Source of the DNA: an uncultured Flavobacterium sp.
Lineage (GTDB): Bacteria; Bacteroidota; Bacteroidia; Flavobacteriales; Flavobacteriaceae
DNA: 64,000 nt
NCBI GenBank assembly: GCA_937773775.1
Contig: CALJVL010000010.1
Location: 62,001-126,000, forward strand
Direction: 5' to 3'
Position numbers and translations under genes: made by a program. Each line of letters starts with the position of its first letter. Within the stretch, counting starts at the first letter, position 1. The notes beneath the pieces were generated by a model that did no database searches, had not been told where the DNA came from, and saw only the letters and a program-made list of their open reading frames with translations. Below are positions 1-8,803 of the stretch, piece after piece.

Positions 1-189
1 AATGATACTGTTCTTATTATTGCAACGATTGAGAATTTATTTTTTGAAAAAGATTTATTACACAAAGATTTATGCCTGCAGTTAGATAGAACAAAAGTGG
101 TTACTATAAACGGACTTGATGGTTATGCTTTGCCGCTATTAATTGATCGTTATGCCTATGCAAACCAGATGTACCAACTAAATCATTAG
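1..189 (+). CDS. Flavin reductase-like protein, C-terminal fragment (cut by window edge)
   Basis: The window opens inside an open frame that runs 62 codons to a TAG at 187-189. The visible tail ends in a segment reading LDRTKVVTINGLDGYALPL followed by a Tyr-rich terminus. It reminds me of the C-terminus of flavin reductases of the FMN-binding split-barrel family, which in flavobacteria sit next to DUF2256 and photolyase genes; the neighbours here fit that arrangement. The N-terminal part lies outside the window, so no catalytic residue can be checked. The assignment rests on tail resemblance and context, and should be treated as probable only. Confidence 0.5.
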   Translation, partial: NDTVLIIATIENLFFEKDLLHKDLCLQLDRTKVVTINGLDGYALPLLIDRYAYANQMYQLNH

Positions 190-195
190 TAGGAT

Positions 196-317
196 ATGGC
201 TCAAAAAAAAATAAATCTACCTCAATAAATTTGTGTTACTTGTGGATTGCCATTTAACTGGAGAAAAATTGGGAAGAAGTGAAATATTGTAGCGAAAAAT
301 GTAGAAAATCTACATAA
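196..317 (+). pseudogene. DUF2256 zinc-ribbon-like small protein, broken twice
   Basis: Six bases after the preceding stop, an ATG opens a tiny gene whose pieces match DUF2256: a CVTCGLPF block, then WRK, then after a one-base shift NWEEVKYCSEKCRK. The four cysteines (CxxC and CxxxC) are the family hallmark and probably bind zinc. Two lesions interrupt it: codon 11 is TAA (226-228) where the family normally has Lys, and one A appears to be missing from the run at about 263-267, which shifts the frame. The intact product would be about 40 residues. DUF2256 genes commonly neighbour photolyase genes, as here; their function is unknown. Two separate defects make a single sequencing slip an insufficient explanation. 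Confidence 0.7.
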
Positions 318-391
318 ACTTTTAAAAATTCTATCTTCATTGATTCTTAAAATCTCATCGCAATTTATAAATTCGACAAAAAAAAAAAAAT

Positions 392-1684
392 ATGAATAAC
401 CTAGTTTGGTTTAGAAACGACTTACGTACTCAAGATAATAGCGCACTATTTCAAGCTTGTAAAAAGCAAGGAAAAGTAATTGGTGTTTATTTTCTTGACC
501 CTCGGCAATTTGAAAAAAATAAATATGGCTTTAAAAAAACAGAAAAATTTAGAGCTAAATTTCTATTAGAAACGATAAGGGATTTAAAAAATAACTTGGC
601 AGAGAAGAATATTTCGCTGCTCATTTTTCACGACATACCTGAAAATGTAATTCCAAAGCTAATTGCAGATTATCAAATTGATGCTATTTTTCTTCAAAAA
701 GAATGGACCAAAGACGAAGTTCGTGTGAATGAAGCGGTGAAACAAAACATTGTAAATATTACTTTTAACGAAATTTACGATCAGTTTTTATTTCATCCAT
801 CTGATATTCCGTATTCAGATTTTAATAAAATTCCAGAAGTTTTTACTGAGTTTAGAAAAAAATGCGAGAAAGAAAGTAAAATTCGTCCTTGTGTAGAAAT
901 TGTTGCAAAACCAGCAGACAACTTAATCGAAACTTCCAATATAATTCCGAGTTTAGAAGATTTAGGATTGGAATCCTTTAAACTCGATAAAAATTCAGCT
1001 TTTCCTTTTCGTGGTGGCGAAACTGCAGCATTAAAGCGAATTGAAAATTACTTTTTTGAAACCGAAAATTTATCAGTATACAAGAAAACGAGAAACGGAT
1101 TAATTGGTGAAAGTTACAGTTCCAAATTCTCTGCTTGGTTAGCAAATGGTAGTGTTTCTGCACGGACCATTTATTGGGAAATTCAGAATTATGAGCGGGA
1201 AGTTTGTAAAAACGAAGACACATATTGGTTGATTTTTGAACTTATTTGGCGTGATTATTTTAAATATGTTTCGTTAAAACACGGCGAAAAAATATTTAAA
1301 TTAGATGGTATTTTGGGAAATCAATACGAATGGAAATCTAATGAAAAGGCGCTTCGTCAATGGATTAATGGTAATACACGTCAACCATTTGTAAACGCAA
1401 ATATGATAGAATTACAACGTACTGGTTTTATGAGTAATCGTGGCAGACAAAATGTAGCGAGTTATTGGGCAAAAGAATGGGGACAAGATTGGCGTGTTGC
1501 CGCAGCCTATTTTGAAAGTATGTTGATAGATTTTGATGTTCATTCCAACTATGGAAATTGGATGTATAATGCTGGTGTTGGAAATGATTCACGGGATAGA
1601 AAATTCAACATTCAACGTCAAGCAGAAATGTACGATGCCAATGGAAAGTACCAAAAACTGTGGTTAAATCCTGATTTGTTTTAA
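392..1684 (+). CDS. Cryptochrome DASH / deoxyribodipyrimidine photolyase family protein
   Basis: A 430-residue protein of the DNA photolyase/cryptochrome family, probably the DASH class, which uses FAD and an antenna cofactor to repair UV-induced cyclobutane pyrimidine dimers, mainly in single-stranded DNA. The N-terminal alpha/beta antenna domain begins LVWFRNDLRTQDNSAL. The C-terminal helical FAD domain carries the conserved SNRGRQNVASYWAKEW block, and FDVHSNYGNWMYNAG starts at about residue 381. Length is normal for DASH proteins. An A-rich stretch precedes the ATG, as is usual in flavobacteria that rarely use Shine-Dalgarno pairing. Upstream lie remnants of the flavin reductase/DUF2256 partners, and downstream a stub of a second photolyase-like gene. 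Family assignment is firm; DASH versus class I rests on motif resemblance. Confidence 0.92.
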   Translation: MNNLVWFRNDLRTQDNSALFQACKKQGKVIGVYFLDPRQFEKNKYGFKKTEKFRAKFLLETIRDLKNNLAEKNISLLIFHDIPENVIPKLIADYQIDAIFLQKEWTKDEVRVNEAVKQNIVNITFNEIYDQFLFHPSDIPYSDFNKIPEVFTEFRKKCEKESKIRPCVEIVAKPADNLIETSNIIPSLEDLGLESFKLDKNSAFPFRGGETAALKRIENYFFETENLSVYKKTRNGLIGESYSSKFSAWLANGSVSARTIYWEIQNYEREVCKNEDTYWLIFELIWRDYFKYVSLKHGEKIFKLDGILGNQYEWKSNEKALRQWINGNTRQPFVNANMIELQRTGFMSNRGRQNVASYWAKEWGQDWRVAAAYFESMLIDFDVHSNYGNWMYNAGVGNDSRDRKFNIQRQAEMYDANGKYQKLWLNPDLF

Positions 1685-1750
1685 CTTACTCTACTTTCTG
1701 AGAGTTATTATTTGATTTAAAGATTCGCGCATTTACGTTACATAAAATTT

Positions 1751-1819
1751 ATGAAAACACTCAGAATTATATTAGGTAATCAATTATATAGTATTAATTA
1801 CTGGTATTTAAAAGATTAA
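1751..1819 (+). pseudogene. N-terminal stub of a photolyase-related (FeS-BCP/PhrB-like) gene
   Basis: A 22-codon frame starting MKTLRIILGNQLYSINYW ends at a TAA. The opening resembles the start of cryptochrome/photolyase-related proteins of the iron-sulfur bacterial class (usually MKTLRLILGDQLN followed by a Trp-containing strand). Those genes often share a cluster with CRY-DASH in marine and freshwater Bacteroidetes. Nothing downstream to the hairpin at 1904 continues the domain, so the remaining roughly 490 residues have been lost. I read this as a deletion remnant; the match is short, so confidence is moderate. Confidence 0.5.
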
Positions 1820-1903
1820 GTAAAGAAATTTTTGAACGGTATTGATTTGTTTTCAAATCAAATCTTAGAATTTCTCGAAAATTTAATTGAAAAAATGCCG
1901 TAA

Positions 1904-1933
1904 AAAAACCCCTAAATTTATTTAGGGGTTTTT
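1904..1933. terminator. Bidirectional rho-independent terminator
   Basis: Perfect 13-bp stem (AAAAACCCCTAAA with TTTAGGGGTTTTT) around a TTTA loop. It has A/T runs on both sides, so it can serve the photolyase transcript on the plus strand and the tRNA operon that ends at 1944 on the minus strand. Confidence 0.85.
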
Positions 1934-1943
1934 GGTACAATCG

Positions 1944-2017
<74 letters not shown>

Positions 2018-2039
2018 ATTGCTCATGTAAAAAAATTAG

Positions 2040-2114
2040 TCGGGGTGGCAGGATTCGAACCTGCGACCTCCTGCTCCCAAAGCAGGCGCGATAACCGAGC
2101 TACGCTACACCCCG
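2040..2114 (-). tRNA. tRNA-Pro (anticodon TGG)
   Basis: Minus-strand cloverleaf with acceptor CGGGGTG pairing CACCCCG, anticodon loop TTTGGGA (TGG, reads Pro CCN codons) and T-arm GGTTCGAATCC. The C1-G72 pair is typical of bacterial tRNA-Pro. It lies between tRNA-Ser and tRNA-Arg, probably in one transcript. Confidence 0.95.
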
Positions 2115-2182
2115 AAAAACAATTAATTTAATATGATTTCTATTATTTAAAAATGATAGTTTCTAAACATAAGAAAAAAATG

Positions 2183-2266
2183 CGGAGGGACAGGGACTCG
2201 AACCCTGGCACCGATTGCTCGGTGACAGTTTAGCAAACTGCTCCATTACCACTCTGGCACCCCTCC
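2183..2266 (-). tRNA. tRNA-Ser (anticodon GCT)
   Basis: Minus-strand class II tRNA of 84 nt with the long variable arm expected for serine (CACCGAGCAATCGGTG region), anticodon loop TGCTAAA giving GCT (AGC/AGU codons), discriminator G and T-loop GGTTCGAGTCC. It is the first gene of the three-tRNA cluster. Confidence 0.95.
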
Positions 2267-2474
2267 AAGCTCAAAGAAACATGTCTTGTTTTGCGGTTGC
2301 AAATTTAGCACTTCTTTGCGTTACTCACAACTATTTTTATCCTTTTTTTTTTATGTTTTTAGACATTTTTATAAAAACAGTTCACAGTCAAACATATAGC
2401 CCACAAGAAAAACTACATTTGTTTTGAAAAAAATATAATACCTAAATCAAAATCAAAATTTGTATAAAAAAGAT

Positions 2475-2482
2475 TAAATTTG
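2475..2482 (+). promoter_or_regulatory. -7 promoter box for the thiolase gene
   Basis: TAAATTTG matches the Bacteroidetes sigma -7 consensus TAnnTTTG, 26 bases before the thiolase ATG. No TTG lies at the usual -33 distance, so this is a half-supported promoter. Confidence 0.45.
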
Positions 2483-2508
2483 CTATATAAACCAACATTA
2501 TATAAGTT

Positions 2509-3687
2509 ATGAGCAAAAGAGTTGTTATCGTTTCTGCCGTTAGGACACCTATCGGAAGTTTTATGGGTGGGTTATCTACAGTTTCTGCTCCCAAGTTAGG
2601 GGCGGCAGCCATAAAAGGAGCATTAGATAAAATAAATTTAGATCCAAATTTAGTTGATGAAGTTTTTATGGGCAATGTTATTCAGGCCGGCGTAGGACAA
2701 GCTCCTGCGCGTCAAGCAGCAATTTATGCTGGTTTACCTGATAGCGTAGTCTGCACTACAATAAATAAGGTCTGTGCATCGGGAATGAAGTCCGTAATGA
2801 TGGCAGCACAAGCTATACAATGTGGTGACGCAGAAATTGTCGTTGCCGGTGGAATGGAAAACATGAGTTTGGCTCCGCATTACATGCATTTGAGAACTGG
2901 AACCAAATTTGGTCCCGCACCTATGGTTGACGGGCTACAAAAAGATGGTCTTATTGATGCTTATGACAATAACGCGATGGGAGTATGTGCAGATTTATGT
3001 GCCGCTGAATACAAGTTCACAAGGGAAGACCAGGATAAATACGCAATTCAGTCATATAACCGTTCTGCAAAAGCTTGGGAAGCTGGGAAATTTGATAATG
3101 AAATAGTTTCTGTAGCTGTTCCTCAAAGAAAGGGCGACCCTATCATGGTATCGAAAGATGAAGAATTCACCAATGTAAAAATGGACAGAATCTCTACTTT
3201 AAATGCTGTATTCACAAAAGACGGTACTGTTACAGCTGCTAATGCATCTACAATAAATGATGGCGCGGCAGCATTGATACTAATGAGCGAAGAAAAAGCC
3301 CTTTCATTGGGATTAAAATCTTTAGCTTTTATTAAGAGTTATGCTGATGCTGCTCAAGAACCAAAATGGTTTACAACTAGTCCATCAAAAGCACTTCCTA
3401 AAGCGCTGGATAAAGCAAATATAGCAATCAACGATGTTGATTTCTTTGAATTTAACGAAGCTTTCGCAGTTGTAGGATTAGCTAATTCTAAAATTTTAGG
3501 TTTAGATAATGATAAAGTTAATGTAAACGGTGGCGCAGTATCGCTAGGACACCCCCTGGGCTGTTCTGGTGCTCGCATTATTGTTACGCTATTGAATGTT
3601 TTAGAACAAAACAATGCTAAAATTGGAGCAGCCGCTATATGTAATGGTGGTGGTGGTGCTTCATCTGTCATTATTGAAAGAGCCTAA
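2509..3687 (+). CDS. Acetyl-CoA C-acetyltransferase (thiolase)
   Basis: A 392-residue cytosolic thiolase that condenses two acetyl-CoA to acetoacetyl-CoA or runs thiolytic cleavage in reverse. All catalytic elements are visible: nucleophilic Cys89 in INKVCASGMKS, His348 in GHPLGCSG, and Cys378 in ICNGGGGAS. The start MSKRVVIVSAVRTPIGSF is the canonical family N-terminus. Length is exactly that of biosynthetic-type tetrameric thiolases. It stands alone with its own promoter box and is followed by an 11-bp hairpin and then the NlpC gene. Whether the physiological direction is fatty-acid/branched-chain degradation or acetoacetyl-CoA synthesis cannot be told from the sequence. Confidence 0.93.
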   Translation: MSKRVVIVSAVRTPIGSFMGGLSTVSAPKLGAAAIKGALDKINLDPNLVDEVFMGNVIQAGVGQAPARQAAIYAGLPDSVVCTTINKVCASGMKSVMMAAQAIQCGDAEIVVAGGMENMSLAPHYMHLRTGTKFGPAPMVDGLQKDGLIDAYDNNAMGVCADLCAAEYKFTREDQDKYAIQSYNRSAKAWEAGKFDNEIVSVAVPQRKGDPIMVSKDEEFTNVKMDRISTLNAVFTKDGTVTAANASTINDGAAALILMSEEKALSLGLKSLAFIKSYADAAQEPKWFTTSPSKALPKALDKANIAINDVDFFEFNEAFAVVGLANSKILGLDNDKVNVNGGAVSLGHPLGCSGARIIVTLLNVLEQNNAKIGAAAICNGGGGASSVIIERA

Positions 3688-3700
3688 AAGCAATGATAAT

Positions 3701-3735
3701 TTATGCGTTATACTGTTGAAGCTTATAACGCATAA
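3701..3735 (+). terminator. Hairpin between thiolase and NlpC genes
   Basis: Perfect 11-bp inverted repeat TTATGCGTTAT / ATAACGCATAA with a 13-nt loop, immediately after the thiolase gene. It lacks a clear T-run, so it may be a weak terminator or an mRNA 3'-end stabiliser. Confidence 0.5.
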
Positions 3736-3759
3736 TTCTTAACTAATAAATAAACCTAA

Positions 3760-4521
3760 ATGTTCGGAGTTTGTAATCTGGCTATAATCCCCCTCAGGGT
3801 TGAACCAAATGATAAAAGTGAAATCGTTTCGCAAGTTTTGTTTGGAGAACATTTTAAGATTTTGGAACAATTAAAACAATGGTCTCGCATCAAAATGCAA
3901 TTTGACGGATATGAAGGCTGGATAGATTCAAAACAATATCAAAGTATTGCCGAATCAAGCTACGATTTACTCTCTGAAGACCAGATTATTTTAAATTCAG
4001 ATTTAGTAGAATACATTACTGGAGCATCTAATTTGTTAATTCCTATCCCATTGGGGTCTTCATTGTCTTTTATCAATCATATGGAGATGAATAAAAGCAA
4101 CTTTGATTTTGAGGGTACCAAGGTTAATGGAGTTAAAGACAAAAAAAATCTAATAAAAACAGCCTTTTTATATTTAAATGCACCCTATCTTTGGGGTGGA
4201 AAAACGCCTTTTGGAGTCGATTGCTCTGGTTTTACTCAAATGGTTTACAAGCTCAATGGCTATAAATTATTGAGGGATGCCTCGCAACAGTCAACTCAAG
4301 GGGAAGCATTAAGTTTTATAGAAGAAAGCGAACCAGGAGATTTGGCTTTTTTTGATAATGAAGAAGGTAATATCATACATGTCGGAATAATAATGGAGAA
4401 TAATTACATTATCCATGCCAGCGGAAAAGTAAGGATAGATCGACTAGATCATCTTGGAATTTACAATGCAGAGATTAATAAACACACACACAAACTCCGA
4501 GTTATTAAAAAAATAATATAA
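3760..4521 (+). CDS. C40 family peptidase (SH3b + NlpC/P60)
   Basis: A 253-residue peptidoglycan-type cysteine endopeptidase. The N-terminal ~80 residues form an SH3b-like domain (LRVEPNDKSEIVSQVLFGE, then WSRIKMQFDGYEGWI). The C-terminal NlpC/P60 domain has Cys155 in FGVDCSGF, His207 in IIHVGII and His219 in YIIHASG, the expected catalytic triad positions. Such enzymes cleave gamma-D-Glu-meso-DAP bonds in stem peptides. No signal peptide is visible, so it may act on recycled cytoplasmic muropeptides, as described for some NlpC/P60 enzymes of similar build; this is inference. It is convergent with the TPR gene and shares the terminator after its stop. Confidence 0.9.
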   Translation: MFGVCNLAIIPLRVEPNDKSEIVSQVLFGEHFKILEQLKQWSRIKMQFDGYEGWIDSKQYQSIAESSYDLLSEDQIILNSDLVEYITGASNLLIPIPLGSSLSFINHMEMNKSNFDFEGTKVNGVKDKKNLIKTAFLYLNAPYLWGGKTPFGVDCSGFTQMVYKLNGYKLLRDASQQSTQGEALSFIEESEPGDLAFFDNEEGNIIHVGIIMENNYIIHASGKVRIDRLDHLGIYNAEINKHTHKLRVIKKII

Positions 4522-4555
4522 AAAAAACCTATCTGAAAATCAGATAGGTTTTTTT
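4522..4555. terminator. Bidirectional terminator
   Basis: 14-bp stem AAAAAACCTATCTG / CAGATAGGTTTTTT around an AAAAT loop between convergent genes, with T-runs in both directions. Confidence 0.9.
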
Positions 4556-4570
4556 CTCTTAAGTAATAGG

Positions 4571-5842
4571 TTAGTTCATTTTAGCTTCTAACGCTTTTTT
4601 CTCAGCAGTCATTTCTAGCGCACTGTAAACGCCTAACAAAGTTTTTGAAACATCCTCGTTTTTAGGATCTACTTCTAAAGCCTTTACTAGATAAGGTATT
4701 ACCGACTTAAATATTGCCTTTCTTTCTGCTTTCAAGACATCGTATTGCTTCATCTCTTTATCAGAAGTACCTAACTTATTCATTTTCTCAATAATTGCAT
4801 TTTCGCTTTCTAACTTTAATGCTGCCATATTTATGTAGGCGTTAAGATATTTTGGATTAATTTCTATTGCTCGAGCGTAGTATTTCTCAGCTTCTGCAGT
4901 CTTTTTAGCGTTCGCACTAAGAACACCTAAATTAAAAACCAAGTCAGCATCATTAGGATTTTTAGCCAATACCTCGCCGACTAATTTTTTATAAGTTTCA
5001 AAGTCCTTAGTTTCCAAATATAGATTTGCTTCTGTCAAAATTAATGAAGTGTCTTCAGGATTTGCTTGCCTTGCCTCTGCAACCGCTTTTTTAGCTTCTT
5101 CTGTTTTGCCACTTTCCACCAAAATCAAAGCCATGTTTTTGAATATCTCCCCTCTTTTTGAAGGAATAACTTCATTTTTAGGCTGTTCATGCGTTCCCAT
5201 TTTTACCATTCTATCTCTTTCCGCAACCGTGTTAAAAAGGTCTTCCTCAAGGGTCAATTTATTTACTGCTAAATAATTCGTTGCTTTTCCAGAATAGTTC
5301 AATCTCTTCAACTCATTATACATACTCATTGCTTTATCATATTCGTTGGCATTTACATAGGTAGAGGCTGCATAATAAAGATTTAAGGTGTCTTTTGTAT
5401 CTAACTTATAAGCTTCGTATAATTTATCTGCACTAATAGCGTGTTTATCCACTTTTGAATCCGAAATGGCACTATTTATCAACTTATATTTAATCTTAGT
5501 TACCGACGTGGCTGCTTCACTTGAATATTTTGATTTTCCAGATGCTTTTTCCGCAGCTATTAAATCAAGATATGCCGCTGCTGCTACAGACAAGTTTTTA
5601 TCTGCCTCTATGTTTTTATCTGCTAAATCTAAATACACGTTTCCTTTAACAAAGAAAAATTGAGCTTTTTCAGCGTCTGACGCAGCCAAAATTAAAGACT
5701 CCGCACTTTGCAAGATAGTTGCTGCTTCTTTAGACTCTCCTTTTTTCAAGGCTTTTTCGGCTGCTTTTATTTCGTTCTTTTGAGCAAAAGTAGCAGCAGA
5801 AATCAATAAAGCTGACGCTAATATTACATATTTACTTTTCAT
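4571..5842 (-). CDS. Exported tetratricopeptide-repeat protein
   Basis: A 423-residue protein with a signal peptide (MKSKYVILASALLISAATFAQ, cleavage around residue 20), so it is periplasmic or surface-associated. The mature part is Ala/Lys/Glu-rich helical repeats. Clear TPR-like units include one near residues 290-340 (ADLVFNLGVLSANAKKTAEA, then YYARAIEINPKYLNAYINMA) and earlier, more degenerate ones. TPR proteins act as scaffolds; no catalytic domain is seen. It sits 60 bp downstream of gyrA on the same strand and may be partly cotranscribed. Proteins of this type are common and conserved next to gyrA in flavobacteria as far as I recall, but a specific role is not known. Confidence 0.82.
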   Translation of the reverse strand: MKSKYVILASALLISAATFAQKNEIKAAEKALKKGESKEAATILQSAESLILAASDAEKAQFFFVKGNVYLDLADKNIEADKNLSVAAAAYLDLIAAEKASGKSKYSSEAATSVTKIKYKLINSAISDSKVDKHAISADKLYEAYKLDTKDTLNLYYAASTYVNANEYDKAMSMYNELKRLNYSGKATNYLAVNKLTLEEDLFNTVAERDRMVKMGTHEQPKNEVIPSKRGEIFKNMALILVESGKTEEAKKAVAEARQANPEDTSLILTEANLYLETKDFETYKKLVGEVLAKNPNDADLVFNLGVLSANAKKTAEAEKYYARAIEINPKYLNAYINMAALKLESENAIIEKMNKLGTSDKEMKQYDVLKAERKAIFKSVIPYLVKALEVDPKNEDVSKTLLGVYSALEMTAEKKALEAKMN

Positions 5843-5902
5843 GGTATTTTTTGTTTTTTGTTTTTTGTTTAAAAATCGTTCTTGTTTATTGCAATTGCTT
5901 TG

Positions 5903-8542
5903 TTAATCTTCGTCTTCCTCAGAATCATCTTCTTCGATTTCGTCTTCCTCAGCTTCATCATCTTCAGAATCATCTTCGTCATCAGCTCCTTCTTCATCAT
6001 CAGCTCCTTCTTCGTCTTCAAGTACTTCAAGAACAGGTTTTACCTTTTCGATAGATTCAGATTCAATAATATTTCCATCTTCATCAACTACGGTTTCTTC
6101 AACATCGTTTTTCATTACTTTCGTAACGGCGGCAATCTTATCATTCCCTTTAATATTGATCAGTTTTACCCCTTGAGTGGCACGACCCATAACTCTCAGG
6201 TCTTCTACAGCCATTCTGATGGTCAATCCCGATTTGTTTATTATCATCAAATCATCCGCATCAGTAACTGCATTGATAGAAATCAAATCTCCTGTTTTCT
6301 CTGTGATATTTAAAGTTTTAACCCCTTTACCTCCACGGTTTGTAATTCTATATTCGTCAAGACTTGAACGTTTTCCGTATCCTTTTTCTGCAACAACCAA
6401 AATCTCACTATTCATGTCATTAACAGCAACCATACCAATCACTTCATCATTGTCATCTTTTAGTGTTATTCCGCGAACTCCAGATGCAGTTCTACCCATC
6501 GGACGGGTCTTGGTTTCTTCAAAACGAACTAACTTACCAGACTTAAGCGCAAGTATTATTTGGCTTTCACCATTTGTTAATTTCGCTTCTAATAATTCAT
6601 CCCCTTCCTTAATTGTTATTGCAGCAACACCGTTTACTCTAGGTTTAGAGTATTTCTCTAATGAGGTTTTCTTGACCTGACCTTTTTTAGTTACCATAAT
6701 CAAATTATGACTCTTAATATAATCTTGGTCTTTTAAATCTTGTGTACAAATAAATGCTTTCACTTTATCGTCGCTCTCAATATTTATAAGATTTTGAATA
6801 GCTCTCCCTTTAGCGGTCTTACTTCCTTCTGGTATTTCATAAACGCGCATCCAAAAACATTTTCCTTTTTGGGTAAAGAACATCATATATTGATGATTTG
6901 TAGCAACAAACATGTGTTCTAAGAAATCTTGATCCCTTGTCCCAGCACTTTTTTGACCAACTCCTCCTCTATTTTGAGTCTTGTATTCAGATAAGTTCGT
7001 GCGTTTGATGTAACCTGCATGAGAAATAGTAATCACTACATTTTCATCTGCAATTAAATCTTCTATACTAACGTCACCACCAGAATATTCAATTATTGAA
7101 CGGCGCTCATCTCCATATTTATCACGGATTTCAATAAGTTCTTCTTTAATCAATGCTATTCTTAAGTTTACATCAGCAAGTAAAGCTTTCAAATGCTGAA
7201 TCAACTTCATGATTTCGTCGTATTCTGTTCTTAACTTGTCTTGTTCAAGACCTGTCAATTGACGCAAACGCATTTCTACAATAGCACGAGACTGAATGTC
7301 AGATAATTTAAATCTTTCGATTAATCTTTCTCTAGCTTCTTCAGTACTTTTTGAAGCTTTGATTAAAGCAATTACCTCATCAATATTATCTGAGGCGATA
7401 ATCAAACCTTCCAGAATATGTGCTCTGGCTTCTGCTTTTTTAAGCTCAAATTGAGTTCTGCGAGTTACCACATCGTGGCGATGTTCTACAAAATAGTGTA
7501 TCAGGTCTTTCAAATTCAACATTTGAGGACGACCTTTTACTATAGCAATATTATTTACACTGAAAGAAGATTGCAGCTGCGTATACTTGTACAAGGTATT
7601 TAAAACCACATTAGGTGTAGCATCGCGCTTTAAGATATAAACGATACGCATACCGTTTCTGTCAGATTCATCACGGATGTTTGCAATCCCTTCAATTTTT
7701 TTGTCGTTGACCAAATCCGCAGTACGCTTGATCATGTCTGCCTTATTGACTTGGTATGGAATTTCGGTTACAATAATGCACTCCCGACCTTCCACTTCTT
7801 CAAAACCAACTTTGGCGCGCATCACTACTCTACCTCTACCCGTTTTAAAAGCTTCACGAACGCCCTCATAACCATATATTATACCACCAGTAGGAAAGTC
7901 TGGAGCTTTTATATAATTGATTAATTCATCAATCTCAATATCATTATTGTCCATATACGCCAATGTACCATCAATCACCTCAGTTAAGTTGTGTGGTGGC
8001 ATATTAGTAGCCATACCTACTGCAATTCCTGTTGCCCCATTTATCAATAAGGTAGGAACACGAGTGGGCATAACTGTTGGTTCTTCTAACGTATCATCAA
8101 AATTTAATTTAAAATCAACAGTTTCTTTATCTATATCCGCTAAAATTTCCTCTGAAATCTTGCGCATTCTAGCCTCTGTATAACGCATCGCTGCAGGACT
8201 ATCTCCATCGACAGAACCAAAGTTACCTTGACCGTCAATCAATAAATAACGCATACTCCATTCCTGCGCCATACGAACCATGGCATCATAAACGGATGTA
8301 TCTCCGTGTGGGTGATACTTTCCTAAAACTTCACCTACAATTCTTGCGGACTTTTTGTGGGACGATCGCGAGTTAACTCCCAAATCATGCATCCCAAAAA
8401 GTACTCTTCGATGTACTGGTTTCAAGCCATCTCTAACATCTGGAAGTGCTCTTGATACAATTACCGACATCGAGTAATCGATGTAAGCAGTTTTCATTTC
8501 ATCTTCTATGTTAATAGGAATTAACTTTTCTCCTTCAGACAT
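5903..8542 (-). CDS. gyrA: DNA gyrase subunit A
   Basis: An 879-residue type IIA topoisomerase subunit that cuts and rejoins DNA during negative supercoiling, partnered with GyrB (not in this window). The N-terminal winged-helix/tower region holds catalytic Tyr121 ([10 protein letters not shown]). The quinolone pocket reads [10 protein letters not shown] with Thr82 and Asp86, the wild-type residues known from fish-pathogenic Flavobacterium. The C-terminal pinwheel has repeated blades, and the GyrA-box is the variant QNRGGVG rather than the basic enterobacterial form. The last ~50 residues are almost entirely Asp/Glu, an acidic tail like those that tune wrapping in other gyrases. Divergent from clpC. 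Confidence 0.97.
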   Translation of the reverse strand: MSEGEKLIPINIEDEMKTAYIDYSMSVIVSRALPDVRDGLKPVHRRVLFGMHDLGVNSRSSHKKSARIVGEVLGKYHPHGDTSVYDAMVRMAQEWSMRYLLIDGQGNFGSVDGDSPAAMRYTEARMRKISEEILADIDKETVDFKLNFDDTLEEPTVMPTRVPTLLINGATGIAVGMATNMPPHNLTEVIDGTLAYMDNNDIEIDELINYIKAPDFPTGGIIYGYEGVREAFKTGRGRVVMRAKVGFEEVEGRECIIVTEIPYQVNKADMIKRTADLVNDKKIEGIANIRDESDRNGMRIVYILKRDATPNVVLNTLYKYTQLQSSFSVNNIAIVKGRPQMLNLKDLIHYFVEHRHDVVTRRTQFELKKAEARAHILEGLIIASDNIDEVIALIKASKSTEEARERLIERFKLSDIQSRAIVEMRLRQLTGLEQDKLRTEYDEIMKLIQHLKALLADVNLRIALIKEELIEIRDKYGDERRSIIEYSGGDVSIEDLIADENVVITISHAGYIKRTNLSEYKTQNRGGVGQKSAGTRDQDFLEHMFVATNHQYMMFFTQKGKCFWMRVYEIPEGSKTAKGRAIQNLINIESDDKVKAFICTQDLKDQDYIKSHNLIMVTKKGQVKKTSLEKYSKPRVNGVAAITIKEGDELLEAKLTNGESQIILALKSGKLVRFEETKTRPMGRTASGVRGITLKDDNDEVIGMVAVNDMNSEILVVAEKGYGKRSSLDEYRITNRGGKGVKTLNITEKTGDLISINAVTDADDLMIINKSGLTIRMAVEDLRVMGRATQGVKLINIKGNDKIAAVTKVMKNDVEETVVDEDGNIIESESIEKVKPVLEVLEDEEGADDEEGADDEDDSEDDEAEEDEIEEDDSEEDED

Positions 8543-8803
8543 AAGTTGTTATATTAAAAAATTATATTAGTTTCAAAACGTGCCAATATACGCTTTTTTG
8601 AAATTTTTGATAGTGTTTTGACACACTTATTTTAATGAATTATCAACAAAGGGGAGCTCTTATTTTTTTCATAAATAAACTGTTTTATTTTGACTTTATT
8701 TAATCATTTTTTCGTCAATTAGCTGACATGATATCTTAAGGAACGATTTTTGTTTTACACAAGGTAATTCACTAAATTTACATATACAATCAACACATAC
8801 ATT

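Noticed and set aside
3354..3671. Minus-strand frame inside the thiolase gene
   Set aside because: Pro/Ala-rich antisense shadow of a well-conserved coding region.
5851..6680. Plus-strand open frames opposite the gyrA 3' end
   Set aside because: They mirror the repetitive acidic codons of GyrA; no conserved domain or independent start context.
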